Assembly (NCBI GenBank): GCA_017390125.1
Contig: JAFPCT010000223.1
Span: 1 to 8,678, forward strand
Length of the DNA: 8,678 nt
From: Treponema sp.
GTDB taxonomy: Bacteria; Spirochaetota; Spirochaetia; Treponematales; Treponemataceae
Direction of reading: 5' to 3'
Of this stretch, positions 1 through 6,832 are shown in pieces. Below the pieces are notes generated by a model. It was not told the DNA's origin, did no database searches, and saw nothing but the letters and a program-made list of their open reading frames with translations. The position numbers were made by a program, and so were the translations under genes. How positions within the stretch are numbered: the first letter of the stretch is position 1; every line of letters starts with the position of its first letter.

Positions 1-1
1 A

Positions 2-583
2 TCACAAATTTGAAATTTCTGTTACAAAATCTGATGATGTAATGAGGTGAACAGAGTTTTTTCCGTCTTTTTCCACGGAAAGCGAAAAGTTCTGATTTTT
101 AGGCTCAATATGCCATAGGACATTCTGCCCGGCAAATTTTTTCTTCAGCAGGGCCTTTATCATTTCTGCAGTCAGAGCCTGAACTTTCTGAATTTTTTCC
201 CGCTCTGTCTGCCATGAATTAAGCTCCCTCTCATAACCGGCAAAAGCCGAAAGGAATTCGCAGATTTCCGGTATGGGATCAGAAAAGAATTTTGCATCAG
301 CAACCTTTACAAAGCCGGCACCGGTTCTCTGCAGAAGCGAACCTTTTACCTGGGCCTGAATGAAAAAACGCATTTTAAGTCCGCTGCTCAAAGGAATTTC
401 CCAGTCGGCGCTTGTTCCGTTTACAGTAAGAGAATTTTCAGTGTCTGGATGACGGCGGGAAAAATCAGCTACAAGTTCCTCAACGTTCTGAAGATTCATA
501 CGTTCCCTGCCGGAAGCCTTCATGTTTTTTTTCTGCATTTCGGAAAATTTTACTCTCCAGAAATCGCCGGTCTGTTCGTCCAT
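2..583 (-). CDS. Hypothetical protein, third component next to AAA/VWA pair (193 aa)
   Basis: I do not recognise a family. The frame is open up to an ATG at 640, but that start would overlap the upstream VWA gene by 49 bases. The ATG at 581-583 (protein MDEQTGDFWRVKFSE...) is preferred because an AGGAGA ribosome binding site lies five bases upstream and the start sits 8 bases after the VWA stop codon. The stop (TGA) is at 2-4, so the gene is complete. The protein is soluble-looking, with no signal peptide or membrane segment. The N-terminal third is charged. The middle looks beta-rich (SADWEIPLSSGLKMRFFIQA). A charged helix follows that could form a coiled coil (YERELNSWQTEREKIQKVQA), then a short beta-type tail. 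It is the last visible gene of a tight four-gene set with a MoxR-type ATPase and a VWA protein, so a partner, adaptor or substrate of that pair is plausible, by context only. Confidence 0.75.
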   Translation of the reverse strand: MDEQTGDFWRVKFSEMQKKNMKASGRERMNLQNVEELVADFSRRHPDTENSLTVNGTSADWEIPLSSGLKMRFFIQAQVKGSLLQRTGAGFVKVADAKFFSDPIPEICEFLSAFAGYERELNSWQTEREKIQKVQALTAEMIKALLKKKFAGQNVLWHIEPKNQNFSLSVEKDGKNSVHLITSSDFVTEISNL

Positions 584-587
584 AATG

Positions 588-593
588 TCTCCT
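588..593 (-). promoter_or_regulatory. Ribosome binding site that sets the start at 583
   Basis: The minus strand reads TAGGAGA followed by five bases and ATG. The TAG is the stop codon of the upstream VWA gene (592-594), so the Shine-Dalgarno sequence overlaps that stop. This is a typical arrangement for translational coupling and argues against the longer 212-residue version starting at 640. Confidence 0.7.
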
Positions 594-1869
594 AAAACGG
601 AAGATAAGTCGCCTGACATCCCTTCAGCAGCGAAATCCATTGCCGTAACCTTTCATAATCCCTCCGGCTTGAAAGAATCCAAAGTACATTGGTTTTTCCG
701 TTTTTCATGGAAGGAATGTTCCCCTCGCCGTCAGTAAAAATTATAAGTCCGTTGTATTCACTGTGCTCGAAATAGAAGTCCAGCGCAGGCTGAAAATTTG
801 TTCCGCCGCGCCCCTTTATTTCGTTCAGATTGACTTTCTTTTTAATTGTAATCGGTTTTGTGTATTTTAAATTTGTATCAAAAAAAATCAAATCCAGTTT
901 TTCGATTCCATAGACAAAAAAATTGTTTATCACATGAAAAAAATTCGAAAAAATTTCATCGCTGATTGAGCCGCTTACATCAACTGCAACAAGAATGTTG
1001 GCCTTGCGTTCCCAGCGGCTGCCCATAGCCTTAAATCCAAAGCGGCGGTTCGGCTTCATTCTTGTAAGAGACCTGTTTGTGCTCAGTATGTTTGCCCGGA
1101 AGCGGCTTAAGATTTTCCTGTAATCCATCGAAAAATCTGCATTTTCCATGATTTCCCGGGAAAGCCCGCCGCCTGAACTTCCCCAGCCCTGTTCGCGCTC
1201 CGCCTTCTGGATCTCGCTCTGAATTACAGCCTGAACTTCCTGACTTTCTTCCCACAGCTCAGCGGCTTCATCGCCGGGCACATAGTTTTCGCTTTCAGAA
1301 GAACTTCCCGCGTTTTCCCCGCCCCCTGCAGTCGTCTCCTTTATGAGAAAAAGAATCTGCCGGTACCATTGCTCAAAAGAAAGCTGGTCAATGGTCTCAA
1401 GGTTTCCCGTCTGACGGTTAACGTTCAGATTTCGCTGAAAAAATTTTTCTTCCTCAGTATCCTTCCACTTTTCACCAAGGGGATTTTCCAAAATCCTGAA
1501 GCGCTGGGCCTGATTCTTAAGATATTCAACGCCGGCAAGAGGAACGGAAGCTCTGTAAAACTGGTTTATCGTAACGTCGCTTGCAAGCAGAAGGACACCT
1601 CTGTTTGCCTTGTAAGGCTGGCGGCTGTACGGATGAAGCAGAAGAATTCTGTACACTTCAATCTTCAGGTATTCTTCAATCTGCTCATCATTGAATTTTT
1701 CGAGCATCTCAGGTGAATATTCAATTCGCTGCTGACCTGTCCGCATTGGCACCGAAAGCCGCTGATTTTCAACAAAAGCATGGGTACACAATGTGGAAAA
1801 AAGCAGGGGCTCCGAATAGAACCAGGACCGAGAAATTGCCTTGAGTTTTTTTTCTGTCTTAGATTCCAT
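592..1869 (-). CDS. DUF2201-type VWA protein with degenerate metallopeptidase-like N-domain (425 aa)
   Basis: The layout matches the DUF2201 family: a metallopeptidase-like N-terminal domain (about residues 10-130), a low-complexity acidic/serine linker (about 180-225), the family's GWGSSGGGLSREI stretch (228-240), and a VWA-like C-terminal domain (about 288-425). The VWA metal-ion site is intact: DVSGS at 297-301, the threonine of GGTNF at 357, and the aspartate of FTDG at 380. The N-domain aligns with the family where HExxH is expected but reads IEVYR (70-74). The glutamate, the following LLLH (76-79) and the ASDVTIN motif (96-102) remain, while both zinc-binding histidines of HExxH are lost. 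It is therefore probably not a protease, but a binding or scaffold protein. Its gene follows the MoxR-like ATPase by 16 bases. In related pairs the VWA protein acts with the ATPase in remodelling or metal insertion. The ribosome binding site is weak (AGGCAGG, 11 bases before ATG). Confidence 0.88.
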   Translation of the reverse strand: MESKTEKKLKAISRSWFYSEPLLFSTLCTHAFVENQRLSVPMRTGQQRIEYSPEMLEKFNDEQIEEYLKIEVYRILLLHPYSRQPYKANRGVLLLASDVTINQFYRASVPLAGVEYLKNQAQRFRILENPLGEKWKDTEEEKFFQRNLNVNRQTGNLETIDQLSFEQWYRQILFLIKETTAGGGENAGSSSESENYVPGDEAAELWEESQEVQAVIQSEIQKAEREQGWGSSGGGLSREIMENADFSMDYRKILSRFRANILSTNRSLTRMKPNRRFGFKAMGSRWERKANILVAVDVSGSISDEIFSNFFHVINNFFVYGIEKLDLIFFDTNLKYTKPITIKKKVNLNEIKGRGGTNFQPALDFYFEHSEYNGLIIFTDGEGNIPSMKNGKTNVLWILSSRRDYERLRQWISLLKGCQATYLPF

Positions 1870-1885
1870 AAAAAAAGCAGCCTGC

Positions 1886-2953
1886 CTAGGAATCCATTAT
1901 GAAATCCGTCATGGCTCTGTAAAGTTCCGGACATTCAGTTGATATGAAAACAAGGGTTTCCGGGAAAGATTCTGCCGAGCACAAGTTTATGAAATGAGCC
2001 TGCACTTCTTTCTGTCCCTTTGTTCCAAGAAAATTGAAATACGCCGGGAGATTTTTTGCCGCCTGAGTCCCCAGCCCGTCTTTCTCAAATCCTTTTTCCA
2101 CAAGGCGGAACAAAGATGCATTCACCGTGCTCAAAAGCGGAGCGGAAAGTTTTTCCAGACGAGAAGAAACATCCTCAAAGTTTCCAAAAAGAATCTCGCT
2201 TGCAGAAGGAATGTCATGCTCCTTTAAAAAGCGGAAAAACATTCCTGTCCCACGGGTACCGATTATTCCAGTCAAAATCGGCTTGTGAATGTCGCTGAGC
2301 TCCGGGAATTTTCTGATGACGTCAGAGGCACGTTCCCAGCTTCGCCGGTCAGGAGTACGCTCAAGATTTGCAGCTTCCGCATAGGAAGCATCACTGTCAA
2401 GAAATTCCGGATTTTCCCTGATGAAATCGATTATCCGGGAATCAATTCCGCTGTTTTCTGCCCAGTCAAGCCAGTTTTCCACAGAAGGAGCAAATTCGTA
2501 TATGTTGAAACGGCTCACAAGTGCCGGATCCAGATCTGTAAGCTGATATTCGTTTCCGTTGTTCACAGCAGAAATGATGCGGCTGCCCATGGGCAGGGCT
2601 TTTCCTGCAAGCTTGCGGTTCAAAGTCAGATCCATTATTGTCTGCAGGACTTCCGGTCGTGCGCGGTTAAGCTCGTCCAAAAAAAGCACCACAGGTTTTC
2701 TGTCTGTCGGAAACCAGTACGGCAGGAGGAAATCAGTTTTTCCGGTTTTTTCATCTTTCTCAGGAAGACCTATCAAATCTCCAGGGTCGCTCATCTGGCC
2801 TAAAAACAAGGTAACGACTTTAAAACCCTTCCCAGTGTAATATTCTTCAAGAATGCGGGATTTTCCAATTCCGTGTCTTCCCACCAGCATTATGTTCTGC
2901 TCTGCAGGAGTGTTTTCGAGGATAAAATACAGTTGTTCTGTGTCTACGGTCAT
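1886..2953 (-). CDS. MoxR-like AAA+ ATPase (AAA_5 type, 355 aa)
   Basis: This is a cytoplasmic AAA+ ATPase. Walker A is GRHGIGKS (residues 25-32) and Walker B is VVLFLDELNRA (88-98, with D93 and E94). Sensor 1 is in SAVNNG (asparagine at 131/132), the arginine-finger segment is LDPALVSRFN (R148), and a sensor-2 arginine is in RTPDRRSWERAS (about 199-210). The DPGDLIGLP segment (56-64) and the PYWFP loop before Walker B are typical of MoxR/AAA_5 proteins. All residues needed for ATP binding and hydrolysis are present. The remaining 140 residues form a helical region of no recognised domain. MoxR ATPases normally work with a VWA protein encoded beside them, and here the next gene is exactly that. 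It starts 20 bases after the HD-GYP sensor stop. The ribosome binding site is poor (AAGAGAC), suggesting coupling to the upstream gene. The substrate cannot be told from the sequence. Confidence 0.92.
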   Translation of the reverse strand: MTVDTEQLYFILENTPAEQNIMLVGRHGIGKSRILEEYYTGKGFKVVTLFLGQMSDPGDLIGLPEKDEKTGKTDFLLPYWFPTDRKPVVLFLDELNRARPEVLQTIMDLTLNRKLAGKALPMGSRIISAVNNGNEYQLTDLDPALVSRFNIYEFAPSVENWLDWAENSGIDSRIIDFIRENPEFLDSDASYAEAANLERTPDRRSWERASDVIRKFPELSDIHKPILTGIIGTRGTGMFFRFLKEHDIPSASEILFGNFEDVSSRLEKLSAPLLSTVNASLFRLVEKGFEKDGLGTQAAKNLPAYFNFLGTKGQKEVQAHFINLCSAESFPETLVFISTECPELYRAMTDFIMDS

Positions 2954-2973
2954 TTCTGTCTCTTCTTTTGTTT

Positions 2974-5900
2974 CTATTCGTGAAGAAGATAGTCCTTGTC
3001 AGAATCTATGATTTCAAGCATTTTGTCCGCAACTACAGGGTCAAACTGAGTGCCCTTACCTTTTTCTATCTGCTCACGGACAACGTCCTGATGCATATAC
3101 TTTCGGTAGCTTCGGTTTGAGGTCATGGAATCATAGGCATCTGCAACGCAGATTATTCGCGCAATTTCTGGAATCTGATTGCCGGCAATACGGTCAGGAT
3201 AACCATTTCCATCGTAGCGCTCATGGTGCCATCTGGCTCCCTGCTTGATTTCCGGCATTGATTCAATGGAATCGAGAATTTCATAACCTTTTACAGGATG
3301 CTCTTTTACAATTTTCCATTCCTCATCATCAAGCTTGTCCTTCTTGTTGATGATTGTATCAGGTACACCGATTTTACCGATGTCATGCAAAAGTCCGGCA
3401 TAGGTAATGCTGTCTACTTCTTCTTTTGACTTTCCAAGTTTCTCTGCAAGCATAGCAGAATATTTGGCTACTCGTCTAGAATGACCGTTCGTGTACTTGT
3501 CCTTGGCATCTATTGTATTTACAAGGGCATTCGTAATCTCTTTGGAAAGAGTCTGAACCTTGTTTTTTTCCCTGTTGAGTTCCCGGGTACGCTGCACGAC
3601 CTGTTTTTCAAGGCTGCGCTGAAGCTCCGTAAGCTCCTTTGTACGCTCGTGAACAAGCTTTTCCAGCATGGTCCTCATCTTCTGCAGGTACGCAAGCCGG
3701 CGTTTTATACCCAGATATGAAAGCAATACAATGATGAGCACAAGACCCACCCAGAAGTACCATCTTTGGAAAAGCGTAGGCTTTACAACAATTTCAAGAG
3801 GTTCAGAAGCATCACTGAGGACGTCGTCTGCATTTTGAGCAATAACCAGGAATTTGTAGTTTCCCGGCTTAAGGTTTGTATACGAGACTTCCCGCTGTTT
3901 CGTCCATGACGAAAAATCCTTGTCAAAACCGATAAGTTTCGTGCGGAAAGTAACTCTTTCAGGAGAAACAAAGCTCAATCCCGTATAAGCAATGCTCACA
4001 CGCTTAGTACCGGATGAAACCACCACAGGCTCTCCGGTGTACGAAAATTCATCAGAATCAAGACTTATCCTTTGGATATGGACAATCGGCTTTTTTTGGA
4101 TCTCCTGACCAAAGTGAGTGTTCAAGATGCAGAAACCGTCAATAAGGGTGAACCATATCTCGTCATTTGAAAACAGCATTGATTTTGATGTGGAAGTTAC
4201 ACCGCCGGAATCAATTCCGTCCGACTTGTTGTAGAATTTTGAGGAAACATAGAACTTTTTGCCGGAAACAAATTCCTGAATGTCACTCATCTTCACAGAA
4301 AAAATTCCGCGGTTTGAAGTGCCCCATACGTCCCGCTTCTTGTCAAAGATTGCCTGAAATACACCGTCCGTTCCAAGCCCAGTCGCTGAATTCAAATTGT
4401 AAATCTGATTGTTGTAAATAATTGAAATTCCACTTCCGGTGCAGACCCAAATCTGATGGCCGTACTCATGAATCTTAAAGACAATGTTGCCGATTAATCC
4501 TGTTGATGTGTTAAAAACATTCTCAATATGTCTATTTTTTAATACAAATACACCGCCGCCGTCAGTTCCAACCCATATAGAGCCGTCCAGGGTTTCGGTA
4601 AGGCACATTATATAATCATTCTGAATGCCGGAAGTTTTGTTGACGTTGGTAATCTCTCCGGTTTTTCCATCGATTATTGAAAGCCCTGATGTCGTTCCGA
4701 CATAAACATCTCCGTCCGAAGCCTTGAGAGCAACGCGAACCCTGTTTCCCGCAAGGCCGTTTTCCTTGGTCCAGGATTGAACTTTGCCGTCAATGCTCAT
4801 GTTCACCTGCCCCAAAGCCTCATAGCAGCTTACAAGCAGAGTGCCGTCCCGGGCAACGTCAACATGACGGATCCGGACTTTCTTGAATTTTCTTGTTATT
4901 TCGTTCTCAACTAAATCATTGTCTTTCTGACATAAAAGCCCGTTGTCACAGCCCAGCCAGACCACACCGCGGACAGGATCTTCTGCAATCGCATTTACAG
5001 TCTGAATCAAAGATACCGTCCTGAATTTTGCCTTATTTATTTTCTGAATGCCGCCTCTGTCGGTTGCAATCCAGATATTGTGTTCCCTGTCCTGAATTAT
5101 TCTGTTTATTTTTTCATCTGCAAGACCGTGAATCTGATCAAAGTTTATTATTCTGCCGTCCTCGGTGATGATTGCTATTCCGCTGTCGGTTGCAATCCAG
5201 ATATTATGCTCAACATCTTCCATAATGGAATTAATGGAAAAACCTTTACTAATACCAAATCCGATGTCGTAATATTCCTTTGTATCGTCGCTGACCTTTA
5301 CTACAACCCTTGAATTCAGTCCGAACCAATAATTTCCCTTGCAATCCTGGGTTACATAGGAAATCAGGGCAGTTTCAGATTTTTTCAGTCCGGAATATGA
5401 ATTGAACTTGCCGTCCTCGTAATAGAAAACACCCTCGTCATCACGGGAAGCAATCCATACCCTTCCGTCTGTATCGCAGTACAGATGAGTCACAAGATAA
5501 GTATTGCCTTTAGGCAGGGATTCAATTCCTTTTGGAGTATGCGGCATGAAATCTTTGTCAAAAACAACAAGACCGTTTGCCGTTCCGACCCAGACATTTC
5601 CTTCTTTGTCCTCACAGAACGAACGGATTGAGTTGTTAGGAAGCGCCATCTCATAGTTGTAATATAGAATATTCCTGTCGGCCGTTATAACAGTGACACC
5701 TTCATCATTTGCGCCTATCCACAGGTTTTTCCTTGAATCCTCAAAAATGGAGCGTGCGCTTACAAATCTGAATTCCGGGCTCTGGCTGCGGCTTTTAGCC
5801 TCAAACTTAACGCCGTCAAAAATAATAAGCCCCTCGTAGGTGCCCAAAAGAATATATCCGTTAGAATCCTGAATTACATCTGTAATTGTATTGCCCGGAA

Positions 5901-6036
5901 GACCTTCCAGCGTAGTCCATGTCGAAGAAACAAAATCTCTCAGGAATTCATAACTGAAATCCTTGTTAGACAGAGAAAAAATCGGTACTGAGAGAAGAGA
6001 TGAAAATATAAAAATTATTAACCGTTTCTTGAACAC
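2974..6036 (-). CDS. Membrane sensor: double propeller, Y_Y_Y and HD-GYP c-di-GMP phosphodiesterase (1020 aa)
   Basis: The start is GTG with GGAGG four bases upstream. A signal peptide (MFKKRLIIFIFSSLLSVPIF) exports the sensor part. About 14 blades of the two-component-regulator propeller type follow (45-641; repeats such as GNVWVGTANGL and HNIWIATDSGI), enough for two seven-bladed propellers. A Y_Y_Y domain (about 680-752) is followed by one membrane helix (about 759-776), a coiled coil (about 780-835) and a cytoplasmic HD-GYP domain (about 836-1020). The HD-GYP motifs are intact: HSRRV (852-856), HDIGK (884-888), HPVKGYEIL (913-921), HHERYDGNGYP (937-947) and VADAYDSMTSNRSYR (964-978). An enzyme hydrolysing cyclic di-GMP in response to a periplasmic ligand is therefore expected. 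The periplasmic half is organised like the Bacteroidetes hybrid two-component sensors that read oligosaccharides, but with HD-GYP as output instead of histidine kinase and HTH domains. The ligand is unknown. It is first in a probable operon with the AAA/VWA genes. Confidence 0.93.
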   Translation of the reverse strand: MFKKRLIIFIFSSLLSVPIFSLSNKDFSYEFLRDFVSSTWTTLEGLPGNTITDVIQDSNGYILLGTYEGLIIFDGVKFEAKSRSQSPEFRFVSARSIFEDSRKNLWIGANDEGVTVITADRNILYYNYEMALPNNSIRSFCEDKEGNVWVGTANGLVVFDKDFMPHTPKGIESLPKGNTYLVTHLYCDTDGRVWIASRDDEGVFYYEDGKFNSYSGLKKSETALISYVTQDCKGNYWFGLNSRVVVKVSDDTKEYYDIGFGISKGFSINSIMEDVEHNIWIATDSGIAIITEDGRIINFDQIHGLADEKINRIIQDREHNIWIATDRGGIQKINKAKFRTVSLIQTVNAIAEDPVRGVVWLGCDNGLLCQKDNDLVENEITRKFKKVRIRHVDVARDGTLLVSCYEALGQVNMSIDGKVQSWTKENGLAGNRVRVALKASDGDVYVGTTSGLSIIDGKTGEITNVNKTSGIQNDYIMCLTETLDGSIWVGTDGGGVFVLKNRHIENVFNTSTGLIGNIVFKIHEYGHQIWVCTGSGISIIYNNQIYNLNSATGLGTDGVFQAIFDKKRDVWGTSNRGIFSVKMSDIQEFVSGKKFYVSSKFYNKSDGIDSGGVTSTSKSMLFSNDEIWFTLIDGFCILNTHFGQEIQKKPIVHIQRISLDSDEFSYTGEPVVVSSGTKRVSIAYTGLSFVSPERVTFRTKLIGFDKDFSSWTKQREVSYTNLKPGNYKFLVIAQNADDVLSDASEPLEIVVKPTLFQRWYFWVGLVLIIVLLSYLGIKRRLAYLQKMRTMLEKLVHERTKELTELQRSLEKQVVQRTRELNREKNKVQTLSKEITNALVNTIDAKDKYTNGHSRRVAKYSAMLAEKLGKSKEEVDSITYAGLLHDIGKIGVPDTIINKKDKLDDEEWKIVKEHPVKGYEILDSIESMPEIKQGARWHHERYDGNGYPDRIAGNQIPEIARIICVADAYDSMTSNRSYRKYMHQDVVREQIEKGKGTQFDPVVADKMLEIIDSDKDYLLHE
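5057..5079 (-). repeat. Exact 23-bp direct repeat, copy 1 (propeller blades)
   Basis: The plus-strand string beginning ctgtcggttgcaatccag is identical to 5183-5205. The two copies are 126 bases (42 codons) apart and in frame. Each encodes the NIWIATD core of neighbouring propeller blades 7 and 6. Confidence 0.85.
5183..5205 (-). repeat. Exact 23-bp direct repeat, copy 2 (propeller blades)
   Basis: Second copy of the repeat at 5057-5079, separated by exactly one blade length. It suggests a fairly recent blade duplication or gene conversion between blades 6 and 7 of the sensor. Confidence 0.85.
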
Positions 6037-6054
6037 AAATCCTCCGTAATTATT

Positions 6055-6083
6055 ATTATACCATAGGAAAATAAATTTGCTAA
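6055..6083 (-). promoter_or_regulatory. Sigma-70-type promoter for the HD-GYP/AAA/VWA operon
   Basis: Read on the minus strand, TTAGCA (6083-6078) is followed by a 17-base spacer and a perfect TATAAT (6060-6055). The predicted transcript starts near 6048, giving a leader of only about 12 bases that contains GGAGG (6045-6041) directly before the GTG start. The match is by eye. Confidence 0.6.
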
Positions 6084-6123
6084 AGAAAAAGTTTTTTTAT
6101 TCGCTTTTTTATTGAAAACATCG

Positions 6124-6129
6124 TATACT
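6124..6129 (+). promoter_or_regulatory. Candidate -10 element (TATACT) for the 62-aa gene
   Basis: TATACT lies 60 bases before the 62-residue gene in an AT-rich divergent intergenic region. No good -35 is present at 17 bases (tcgctt), so the promoter may be weak or activator-dependent. A start near 6136 would place the hairpin at 6138-6159 at the very 5' end of the mRNA. Confidence 0.4.
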
Positions 6130-6137
6130 AAGTTACA

Positions 6138-6159
6138 TGGAAATGCGGGAGCATTTCTA
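6138..6159 (+). promoter_or_regulatory. Leader hairpin with GNRA-type tetraloop
   Basis: GAAATGC (6140-6146) and GCATTTC (6151-6157) are perfectly complementary around the loop GGGA, which fits the stable GNRA tetraloop pattern. One G-U and one U-A pair extend the stem to 9 bp. It lies between the candidate -10 and the ribosome binding site (6179-6183), so it may stabilise the 5' end of the mRNA or serve as a regulatory element. Confidence 0.45.
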
Positions 6160-6189
6160 AATTTCTAAAAAGAAAATTGGAGGCGTATC

Positions 6190-6378
6190 ATGCATACAAA
6201 ATTCGGATTAAGCAAGCCAGATTTTGACACATTGGTAGAAAATCAGGAGTATGCAAATCTTGCAGAACACTTGAAAAACACTTTGAACTTGGGAAAAATC
6301 AAGTCCGGAGAATATGAATCATGCCTGGAATGGCTTGAAAAATCAGCCCAGATGGTTGGCAAATCGATTAAAAACTAA
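6190..6378 (+). CDS. Small hypothetical protein (62 aa)
   Basis: A short ORF supported by a strong ribosome binding site, GGAGG six bases before ATG, and by codon use like its neighbours. The protein is soluble, mainly helical by eye and close to neutral, with one cysteine (in YESCLEWLEK) and no signal peptide or membrane segment. It could form two or three amphipathic helices (TLVENQEYANLAEHLKNTL and ESCLEWLEKSAQMVGKSI). I do not recognise a family. It is divergent from the HD-GYP sensor gene, with 153 bases between the two starts, and followed by a long hairpin before the cupin gene. Strong translation signals and a structured leader suggest an abundant small protein, but the role is unknown. 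Confidence 0.75.
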   Translation: MHTKFGLSKPDFDTLVENQEYANLAEHLKNTLNLGKIKSGEYESCLEWLEKSAQMVGKSIKN

Positions 6379-6405
6379 TCATATATAGGTCAAATATCGA
6401 GTAGC

Positions 6406-6449
6406 GGCTGGGACCTGTTGCGGAAAAGATTCTGCGGCAGGTCCCAGTC
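6406..6449 (+). terminator. Long 20-bp hairpin between the 62-aa gene and the cupin gene
   Basis: The arms 6406-6425 and 6430-6449 pair without interruption around the loop AAGA. The outer ten pairs of CTGGGACCTG/CAGGTCCCAG are perfect. The four wobble pairs are G-U in plus-strand RNA and would be C-A mismatches in minus-strand RNA, so the structure belongs to a plus-strand transcript. The sequence after it (cctcatttag) is only weakly U-rich. It could be a terminator for the 62-residue gene, an attenuator or processing site ahead of the cupin gene, or part of a small RNA. Confidence 0.5.
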
Positions 6450-6484
6450 CTCATTTAGAAACTAGCATACCGGACAATAGATAA

Positions 6485-6814
6485 ATGGTAATTAATTTTA
6501 ACGAAATTACAGAAACTGAAATCCAGCACATGAACAATGGCGACGGCTCTATATTCGCTAAAATGATGATGACACCTGAGTGCAAAGTTGTATACCGCAG
6601 GCTTCCGCCGGGAAGCTCCATCGGACGCCACATACAGAACCGCACAAGCGAGACAAGTTTTGTAGTTTCCGGTGAGGGCTCTCAGAGCTGCGACGGTACA
6701 GAAGAACATTTCTGCCAGGGCATGTGCGTTTTCTGCCCGAAAGGCTCTTCCCTTACAATCACAAATACGGGCAAAGAAGACCTGGTGCTTTTTTCCGTTA
6801 TCCGGGAAAAATAA
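6485..6814 (+). CDS. Small cupin-fold protein with altered metal site (109 aa)
   Basis: A single-domain cupin. Motif 1 follows the family spacing G-x5-H-x-H-x4-E-x6-G: G43, H49, Q51 in place of the second histidine, E56 and G63. Motif 2 follows G-x5-P-x-G-x2-H-x3-N: G79, P85, G87, L90 in place of the histidine, and N94. Two of the four usual metal ligands are therefore replaced (H to Q and H to L). The protein carries five cysteines in 109 residues, four of them close together with a histidine: C69, H75, C77, C81 and C84. The length is normal for one-domain cupins. There is no signal peptide. The ribosome binding site is poor (GGA ten bases before ATG). It lies 35 bases downstream of the hairpin and may be co-transcribed with the 62-residue gene. 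Many small cupins bind metals, sugars or act as regulators; no substrate can be assigned. Confidence 0.85.
   Translation: MVINFNEITETEIQHMNNGDGSIFAKMMMTPECKVVYRRLPPGSSIGRHIQNRTSETSFVVSGEGSQSCDGTEEHFCQGMCVFCPKGSSLTITNTGKEDLVLFSVIREK
6789..6811 (+). terminator. Possible weak hairpin at the end of the cupin gene
   Basis: Bases 6789-6797 (ttttttccg) pair with 6803-6811 (cgggaaaaa) with one G-U wobble and a 5-base loop, overlapping the last codons and adjoining the stop codon. Only a scattered U-rich stretch follows (taaattt). It is AT-rich and may be chance. Confidence 0.25.
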
Positions 6815-6832
6815 ATTTAACACACTTCTTTA

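Noticed and set aside
584..640. Longer start (ATG at 640) for the protein ending at position 2
   Set aside because: It would overlap the VWA gene by 49 bases. A well-spaced AGGAGA site supports the ATG at 583.
2285..2803. Plus-strand open frame of 172 codons opposite the AAA ATPase
   Set aside because: It is antisense to a gene with full Walker A/B motifs, with no ribosome binding site and a protein of no family character.
2974..6036. Hybrid histidine kinase instead of HD-GYP protein
   Set aside because: The propeller/Y_Y_Y half suggests a hybrid two-component sensor, but there are no H, N or G boxes and no receiver. The C-terminus carries complete HD-GYP motifs.
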